A stretch of 29,437 nucleotides of DNA, taken from the NCBI GenBank assembly GCA_017454075.1, contig JAFTDQ010000116.1:1-29437 (forward strand), in the 5' to 3' direction. Shown here piece after piece: positions 25,113 to 29,437 of the stretch. The stretch comes from Clostridia bacterium. GTDB lineage: Bacteria; Bacillota_A; Clostridia; Oscillospirales; CAG-272. The stretch's first letter is position 1, and each line of letters begins with the position of its first letter. Below the pieces are notes generated by a model, which saw nothing but the letters and a program-made list of their open reading frames with translations, made no database searches and was not told the DNA's origin. Both the position numbers and the translations under genes were made by a program.

Positions 25113-25411
25113 AAGCAGGAGGTTAGCCGACTGTCCCAAAGGACAGTCGGCAACGAAATCCACTCCTGCGGGGTGGGTGAAATCGCCTGCGGCGGTGAAA
25201 TTGCCCTTCGGGCAGTGAAATCGCCTCGACGGCGGGTTGAGGGGTTCCCAGACGCGAACTTGTGAGCGTTGGGGGTTCCCGTGGGTGGATTTCATTTCAC
25301 CGAACGCGTCCGCGTTCGATTTCACCTGAGGGCAGCGCCCGAAGATTTCACCTTTTGCCGTCAGGCAAAAGATTTCACTCTTTTGACGTTTGGCACACAA
25401 ACGTCCTGCTT
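25113..25411. repeat. Hairpin array with conserved GTGAAAT/ATTTCAC linkers
   Basis: About 300 bp without a credible gene. It is bounded by AAGCAGGA (25113-25120) and its inverse TCCTGCTT (25404-25411). Nine stem-loops are visible: 25126-25151 (11 bp), 25161-25175, 25184-25194, 25202-25214, 25222-25234, 25301-25318, 25330-25340, 25352-25371 (8 bp) and 25385-25405 (8 bp). Stems differ in sequence. Linkers are conserved: GAAAT at 25155, 25179, 25197 and 25217 in the left half, and ATTTC at 25289, 25294, 25319, 25345 and 25372 in the right half. The centre (25235-25287) holds two copies of GGGGTTCCC. The layout is a large inverted repeat of small hairpins. A MITE-like element or structured RNA is possible. 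Confidence 0.75.
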
Positions 25412-25427
25412 GCAGAGGTATGCGACA

Positions 25428-25476
25428 AAAAACCGGCTGGAATAAGGATCAGCTATCCTTGCCTCAACCGGTTTTT
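25428..25476. terminator. Two-way terminator between convergent genes
   Basis: AAAAACCGG (25428-25436) pairs with CCGGTTTTT (25468-25476). Inside, AAGGAT (25444-25449) pairs with ATCCTT (25455-25460). A-runs on the left and T-runs on the right let it work on both strands, for the short-chain dehydrogenase from the left and the VanY-type peptidase from the right. Confidence 0.75.
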
Positions 25477-25534
25477 ATTTACTGTCCTTTTATAGCACCT
25501 TGCATTTTCCTGCTTTTTTCTTTATGCGTACTGT

Positions 25535-26584
25535 TTATTCCTTGACGGATTCTTCCGGCGCGTGATATGAAAAATCCGACTGCCCTCCCATGAGGTCCGT
25601 GTATTCCTCGAGCGTAAGACCGTGTTCATAGATATATGTGGCGGCCTCCCTCCCGACGAATCTCCAGTGCCACGGCTCATACATGTATCCCGTGATTTCC
25701 GACATTCCCTTTGAATATCTCAGGATAAAGCCGAATTTATAGCCGTTCTCGCTGAGGAACCTATAAGCGGCCGATTTGGCAAAAGAATTCGATATGGGAG
25801 AAAAGTCGAGAGCCAGGCCGGTGTGATGCTCGCTCGTCCCGGGAATCGCCGAATAAGTGTTGACTTCGGCGATGACCTGTTCATCCGTCCATTTCGGATG
25901 CGCTTTTTTTTCGTTTTTTATATACTTGTTATAGAGGTTGTACTGAAGCTGATACGATCTGAAACAGGACTGTCCCTTTGTGTTCGTAATACCGAAGTGC
26001 TTCATTTCCTGCATGACGGCGAGATACGCCATCGCGGCGTATTTTTCAAGATAAGACGTTTCGTTTCTTATCGAGACGTTTTTTGTGTACTGCGTTTTGC
26101 CGTCCGTTATCTTCACCATGTTTTCGGGGACGTAATCATCCGGGACCGGGTGATCTCTGTTGACAAGGATAAGATGCTCTTTGTCGTTTACCGTGATGTA
26201 CGGGAGATATTTGCTCACGTCGGTAAAGTATACGTAGTCTCCGTCGACGACGGCCGGCTTTTCGCCGTTCGGTCCTGTAACCTCGGGCTTTTTCTCGGTG
26301 ACGACGGGGGGAGCGGTCGTTTCCGGCTCCTTTTCGGTTTCGGTCTCCGTCGCGGTCTCCGATTCAAAGAATGAGGTCGCGCCTTCGGTTTCCGATATGA
26401 CGTCGGTTACGGCGGCTGGCGATGATTCGGCGGGAGCGGAGTCCGGAGCTTCCGTGACCCGGGACGAGGTTTCCGCCGTTCTGTCACTAGCGGCCGGCGC
26501 CGGGTCGGGCATTCTGTAATGAGCGCAAGAGAAAAGGGAAAACATGGATGATAAGGCAATTATTACAGCGGCAGTTTTTTTCAT
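25535..26584 (-). CDS. Lipoprotein D-Ala-D-Ala carboxypeptidase (VanY/M15B family)
   Basis: The 349-aa product has a lipoprotein signal ending in LFSC (Cys20), then a long Ser/Thr/Pro/Glu-rich linker (about 25-115) that would span the cell wall. The M15B peptidase domain (about 165-330) carries the zinc motifs SEHHTGLALD (251-260, ligands His253 and Asp260) and EPWHWRFVG (Glu303, His306). Such enzymes trim the terminal D-Ala of peptidoglycan stems. No vanH/A/X genes are nearby, so a wall-maintenance role is more likely than glycopeptide resistance. It starts 1 nt after rsmB, with AAAGGAAAA before the ATG, making it the last gene of the def-fmt-rsmB run. Confidence 0.92.
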   Translation of the reverse strand: MKKTAAVIIALSSMFSLFSCAHYRMPDPAPAASDRTAETSSRVTEAPDSAPAESSPAAVTDVISETEGATSFFESETATETETEKEPETTAPPVVTEKKPEVTGPNGEKPAVVDGDYVYFTDVSKYLPYITVNDKEHLILVNRDHPVPDDYVPENMVKITDGKTQYTKNVSIRNETSYLEKYAAMAYLAVMQEMKHFGITNTKGQSCFRSYQLQYNLYNKYIKNEKKAHPKWTDEQVIAEVNTYSAIPGTSEHHTGLALDFSPISNSFAKSAAYRFLSENGYKFGFILRYSKGMSEITGYMYEPWHWRFVGREAATYIYEHGLTLEEYTDLMGGQSDFSYHAPEESVKE

Positions 26585-26585
26585 T

Positions 26586-27872
26586 TTATTGCTTTTTCCT
26601 TTCTATCACCGCAAAATAAAATCCGTCGCGGTCAGGACCGGGACGCACCGTCGTTTCGCTGACGGACGTAAATCCGACGTTTTCAGCGAGAAATCTGCGC
26701 ACTACGTCTCCGTTTTCCGAGCTGTTCAGGGTACACGTCGAGTAAACGAGTCTCCCCTCGGGCTTAAGATAACGCGACGCGCGGGTGAGAACAGCAAGCT
26801 GAGTGCGGTTGAGATCTCCGGTCGATGACATATCTCTGAGCCGGATTTCCGGCTTTTTTGATATCACCCCGAGACCCGAGCACGGGACGTCGCAGATTAC
26901 GCGGTCGGCGATCCCGTCAAGCGAAGGATCGCCCGTCTTTCCGTCGCATACCGCCGTCTCAATAATTGATATTCCGAGTCTTTCGGCTCCGTTTCTGATA
27001 AGCGAGAGCTTGTTTTCGTGAATATCGAGGCATATAACCCGTCCTGCGCCTTCCATATCTGCGGCGGCGCCGAACGCCTTGCCGCCCGGTGCGGAGCAGC
27101 AGTCGACGACGGTCATCCCCGGACGGGCGCCGAGCGCAGAAACGCACAGCTGCGACGATACGTCCTGAACGAAGAAAAGTCCGTCCGGAAATCCCGTGGT
27201 TTCGCCGGGGACAGAGCCCGAAGGAAGAATAAGCGCTTGCGGCGCGTCGCTCACCGGCTGTCCTCCCGTGAGCGCCCGGACCTGAGTTTCGTCGGTCTTC
27301 AAGGTGTTCACTCTGATCGCCGTCGCCGGCGCGCCCTCAAGCGATCTCAGTATTTTTTCGGCGTCCGGTCCGAAATCTCTTTTCAGTATCGCGGCGATGC
27401 TTTCGGAGACGGAATATCTGACCGAAAGATATCGCGGATCTCCTTCCGACGGATATCGGATTGCGTCCCTTGACCGGATCACAGAACGGAGCACCGCGTT
27501 TACAAATCCCGCGGCTTTCCTTCCGGGCGTTTTTTTCAGAGCTTCCACGGTCTCGTAGCACGCCGCGTGGTCTCTGATCCCGTCCATGAACAGGATCTGA
27601 GTGATCCCGAGGCGCAGCGCGGCGAGCGCAGCCGGCTCAACGTCCGCCGGGGCTCTTGTCGAAAACAGGGAAATCACGTAATCCGACGTGACGGTCTTTT
27701 CGACGGTACGGAAGACGAGCGCCGTATAGAGCTTTTTGTCCTGACCGGAAATGCCGGTCTTTTTTATTACCGTGTCGGTTTCGATATTTGAATACCGTCC
27801 GCGGAAGTAAATCCCGATAAGAGATGAAAGCGCGGCATCCCTCGGGGAGACGCGGATCTTATCACTGTCCAT
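26586..27872 (-). CDS. rsmB: 16S rRNA (cytosine-967-C5)-methyltransferase
   Basis: The 428-aa product has an N-terminal NusB-like RNA-binding domain (about 10-140) and a C-terminal RsmB/NOP2/Sun methyltransferase. The SAM site is VVDCCSAPGGKAFG. The two catalytic cysteines lie in CDVPCSGLGV and YSTCTLNSSEN. It methylates C967 of 16S rRNA. The start overlaps the fmt stop by 11 nt without a strong Shine-Dalgarno, suggesting coupling. The fmt-rsmB order is a common bacterial arrangement. Confidence 0.94.
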   Translation of the reverse strand: MDSDKIRVSPRDAALSSLIGIYFRGRYSNIETDTVIKKTGISGQDKKLYTALVFRTVEKTVTSDYVISLFSTRAPADVEPAALAALRLGITQILFMDGIRDHAACYETVEALKKTPGRKAAGFVNAVLRSVIRSRDAIRYPSEGDPRYLSVRYSVSESIAAILKRDFGPDAEKILRSLEGAPATAIRVNTLKTDETQVRALTGGQPVSDAPQALILPSGSVPGETTGFPDGLFFVQDVSSQLCVSALGARPGMTVVDCCSAPGGKAFGAAADMEGAGRVICLDIHENKLSLIRNGAERLGISIIETAVCDGKTGDPSLDGIADRVICDVPCSGLGVISKKPEIRLRDMSSTGDLNRTQLAVLTRASRYLKPEGRLVYSTCTLNSSENGDVVRRFLAENVGFTSVSETTVRPGPDRDGFYFAVIERKKQ

Positions 27873-28824
27873 CGCGAAGAACCGGTTCGCCCCCGTCGGG
27901 TATCCTGTGGCCTCTTAAATATTCTGCCGCAGTCATTTTACGCTTTCCCGATGGAGTGACCGACAGCGGGGCGATCGCGCGGCCGTCGCCGCATACGATC
28001 TCCATTTTGTCACCGTCCTGTATGACGGTGCCGGCGGGAACATCGGAAACTTCGCCCGAGACCTCCGCCTCGTTGATTTTTATCTGAGTTCCGTCGGCCC
28101 GTCTGAAAGAGGCGAGCGGGGCGGGGGAGAGACCCCTTATAAGGCACGCGATATCGCCGGCCGGCTTTGTGAAGTCGATCACGCATTCGCTTTTCTCTAT
28201 TTTCGGAGCGTACGTGGCGCGCGAATCATCCTGCTTTATCGGGGAGATCTCGCCCTTCAGAATGAGCGGGAGACGGTTTTTTATAAGATCCGCCCCCGCG
28301 GCCGCCATTTTTTCAAAGAGAGAACCGGCGTCGTCGCTGTCGGATATTTCGACTTCTTTTGTGAAGAGAACGTCGCCGGTGTCGAGCCCGGCGTCCATTT
28401 TCATTATGGTGATTCCGGTCTTTTTCCTGCCGTCTATGATCGCGCGCTGAATCGGCGCGGCTCCCCGGTATTCGGGAAGGAGCGAGCCGTGAACGTTCAC
28501 GCATCCGTGGGGCGGATAATCGAGTATATATCCCGGCAGTATCTTTCCGTATGCGGCCACAACTATGACTTCGGGGTCAATTTCCGAGAGCGTCGCCTCA
28601 AAAGAGCCGTCACGCAGCTTTTCGGGCTGATATACGGGAAGTCCGACCGACAGGGCGTATTTCTTTACGTCTGATTCGGCCATGCCGTATCCGCGTCCGC
28701 GCGGTTTCTCCGGCTGAGTCACTACCGAGATATCATAAAGGCCGGTCTCGTAAAGCGCTTTCAGCGAGGCCTCCGCAAAATCGGGGGTGCCCATAAAGAG
28801 CACCCTCGTCTTATTATCTGCCAT
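27862..28824 (-). CDS. fmt: Methionyl-tRNA formyltransferase
   Basis: The 320-aa enzyme adds a formyl group from 10-formyl-THF to initiator Met-tRNA. FMGTPDFAEASL opens the N-terminal domain, NVHGSLLPEYRGAAPIQ holds the catalytic His and folate-site residues, and MDAGLDTGDVL follows. A C-terminal OB-like domain is present. ATG 28824 has a strong GGAGGAG upstream, which lies inside the def coding end; the longer open frame into def (to 28935) is not used. It overlaps def by 11 nt and rsmB by 11 nt. Confidence 0.95.
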   Translation of the reverse strand: MADNKTRVLFMGTPDFAEASLKALYETGLYDISVVTQPEKPRGRGYGMAESDVKKYALSVGLPVYQPEKLRDGSFEATLSEIDPEVIVVAAYGKILPGYILDYPPHGCVNVHGSLLPEYRGAAPIQRAIIDGRKKTGITIMKMDAGLDTGDVLFTKEVEISDSDDAGSLFEKMAAAGADLIKNRLPLILKGEISPIKQDDSRATYAPKIEKSECVIDFTKPAGDIACLIRGLSPAPLASFRRADGTQIKINEAEVSGEVSDVPAGTVIQDGDKMEIVCGDGRAIAPLSVTPSGKRKMTAAEYLRGHRIPDGGEPVLRDGQ

Positions 28825-29293
28825 TTTCAAGCTCCTCCGGGTCGAGCATGCGGGTGACCTTGTCAGTATACAGTATCCCGTCAAGGTGTTCAAGCTCGTG
28901 GCATACAGCCTGGGCGGTGAATCCCTCGGCTTCAAGGACCTTTTCGTTCATTTCGGGATCGAGATATCTGACAGTGACCTTCGCGGGTCTTATCGTTTCT
29001 CCCCAGACGTCGGGTATGGAAAGACAGCCCTCAACGTAGGTCTGAGTCTCTTCCGAGCGGGCCGTTATCACCGGATTTATCATAGTGATCGGGTTGCCCT
29101 GTTCCGTTTCGATTATAACTATACGGCGGAGGACGCCGACCTGAACCGCCGCGAGTCCCGCCCCGGCCGCCTTGTGAAGCGTATCCGTCATGTCGCCGAT
29201 AAGCCGTCTTATCCTCGGCGTCATTTCGGTGACTTCCCGGCTTTTTTTCCTCAGGATGGGATCGGGGTCTTTTACTATTCCGCGTATTGCCAT
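28814..29293 (-). CDS. def: Peptide deformylase
   Basis: This 159-aa metalloenzyme removes N-formyl groups from new proteins, undoing the step set up by fmt. All three motifs are present: GAGLAAVQVG (44-53), EGCLS with metal ligand Cys90, and HELEH with His132, Glu133 and His136. It is the first gene of the minus-strand unit. Its promoter is unclear: a TATAAT on the minus strand at 29342-29337 lies about 45 nt upstream of the ATG, but I found no good -35 partner. The region ahead of the start has no strong Shine-Dalgarno. Confidence 0.94.
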   Translation of the reverse strand: MAIRGIVKDPDPILRKKSREVTEMTPRIRRLIGDMTDTLHKAAGAGLAAVQVGVLRRIVIIETEQGNPITMINPVITARSEETQTYVEGCLSIPDVWGETIRPAKVTVRYLDPEMNEKVLEAEGFTAQAVCHELEHLDGILYTDKVTRMLDPEELENGR

Positions 29294-29351
29294 TTCTGTC
29301 TGGTATAATTAAATAGTCCCCCAGCAAGAGAATTCAATTATACGGTTCTCC

Positions 29352-29380
29352 TTTTCAAAATTGGGAATGCGTGGTATAAT
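29352..29380 (+). promoter_or_regulatory. Rightward promoter for a transcript leaving the window
   Basis: TATAAT at 29375-29380 has an extended TGG before it; TTTTCA at 29352-29357 gives a four-of-six -35 at 17 bp spacing. It points away from def. The sequence from about 29387 to the end is GC-rich (GCGGCGGAGGATAGGGC and onward) and has no start codon well placed after the GGAGG, so it may be a structured leader or small RNA. I could not match it to a known riboswitch class. Confidence 0.6.
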
Positions 29381-29437
29381 TTGAGTGCTTTTGCCGCGGC
29401 GGAGGATAGGGCAACGCTGGGGAGCGACCTGAGCGCC

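Noticed and set aside
25113..25411. CRISPR array
   Set aside because: The conserved units are only about 7 nt, the variable parts are self-complementary and the two halves are mirrored; no cas genes are present.
25262..25495. 77-aa open frame and neighbours within the hairpin array
   Set aside because: They run through palindromic repeats and the terminator; the composition reflects hairpins, not protein.
25535..26584. Vancomycin resistance gene
   Set aside because: The M15B fold is shared with VanY, but there are no vanH, vanA/B, vanX or vanRS genes and it sits in a housekeeping operon.
29304..29309. Second TATAAT on the plus strand inside the def upstream region
   Set aside because: No acceptable -35 is found at 16-18 bp, so it was not called as a promoter.

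Overview
The window reads as a chromosomal stretch from a GC-rich, anaerobic Firmicute, most likely an uncultured gut or rumen Clostridia (Oscillospirales-like). This rests on strong Shine-Dalgarno sites, two T-box leaders, consensus TTGACA/TATAAT promoters, lipoproteins with FGC/FSC lipoboxes, a ferredoxin-linked 2-oxoacid oxidoreductase, a gut-Clostridia type serpin and intergenic hairpin repeats. The taxonomic call is inference. No phage, IS transposase, CRISPR array, rRNA or tRNA was seen.

Layout. (1) 1-400: a gene-free stretch of related stem-loop repeats, including a 59-bp perfect duplication. (2) 403-2324: a lipoprotein serpin overlapping a small unknown lipoprotein. (3) 2333-11897: two paralogous genes, each with its own promoter and T-box, encoding an unusual fusion (XRE-type HTH + cupin + AMP-forming acyl-CoA synthetase). 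They are followed without large gaps by a branched-chain aminotransferase, a P-loop ATPase and a four-subunit 2-oxoacid:ferredoxin oxidoreductase (VorDBAC type). (4) 11899-17970: a methionine block (metY, metA, metF, a free-standing MetH reactivation-domain protein, metH), beginning 1 bp after the last oxidoreductase gene. (5) 17967-20512: rimO, pgsA and mnmM behind their own consensus promoter. (6) 20544-25110: secG, then an aconitase-family hydratase, a SASA-type esterase and a short-chain dehydrogenase. (7) 25113-25476: a roughly 300-bp array of hairpins joined by conserved GTGAAAT/ATTTCAC linkers, then a two-way terminator between convergent genes. (8) 25535-29293, minus strand: def-fmt-rsmB-vanY. 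(9) The right edge has a plus-strand promoter and the start of an unidentified transcript.

How the genes work together. The most interesting unit is 2333-11897. AMP-forming ligases spend ATP to make acyl-CoA. A VOR-type enzyme can carboxylate branched acyl-CoA reductively with reduced ferredoxin to give 2-oxoacids, and the aminotransferase then makes Val, Leu or Ile. T-boxes normally switch on synthesis or uptake of an amino acid when its tRNA is uncharged. My reading of the two specifier loops is ATC (Ile) upstream of the first synthetase and GTA (Val) upstream of the second. Together this suggests an assimilatory route that builds branched-chain amino acids from branched short-chain fatty acids (2-methylbutyrate, isobutyrate, isovalerate), with one dedicated, possibly self-sensing synthetase per amino acid. 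The chemistry is known from rumen bacteria; the tandem T-box/HTH-cupin-synthetase arrangement is what looks new to me.
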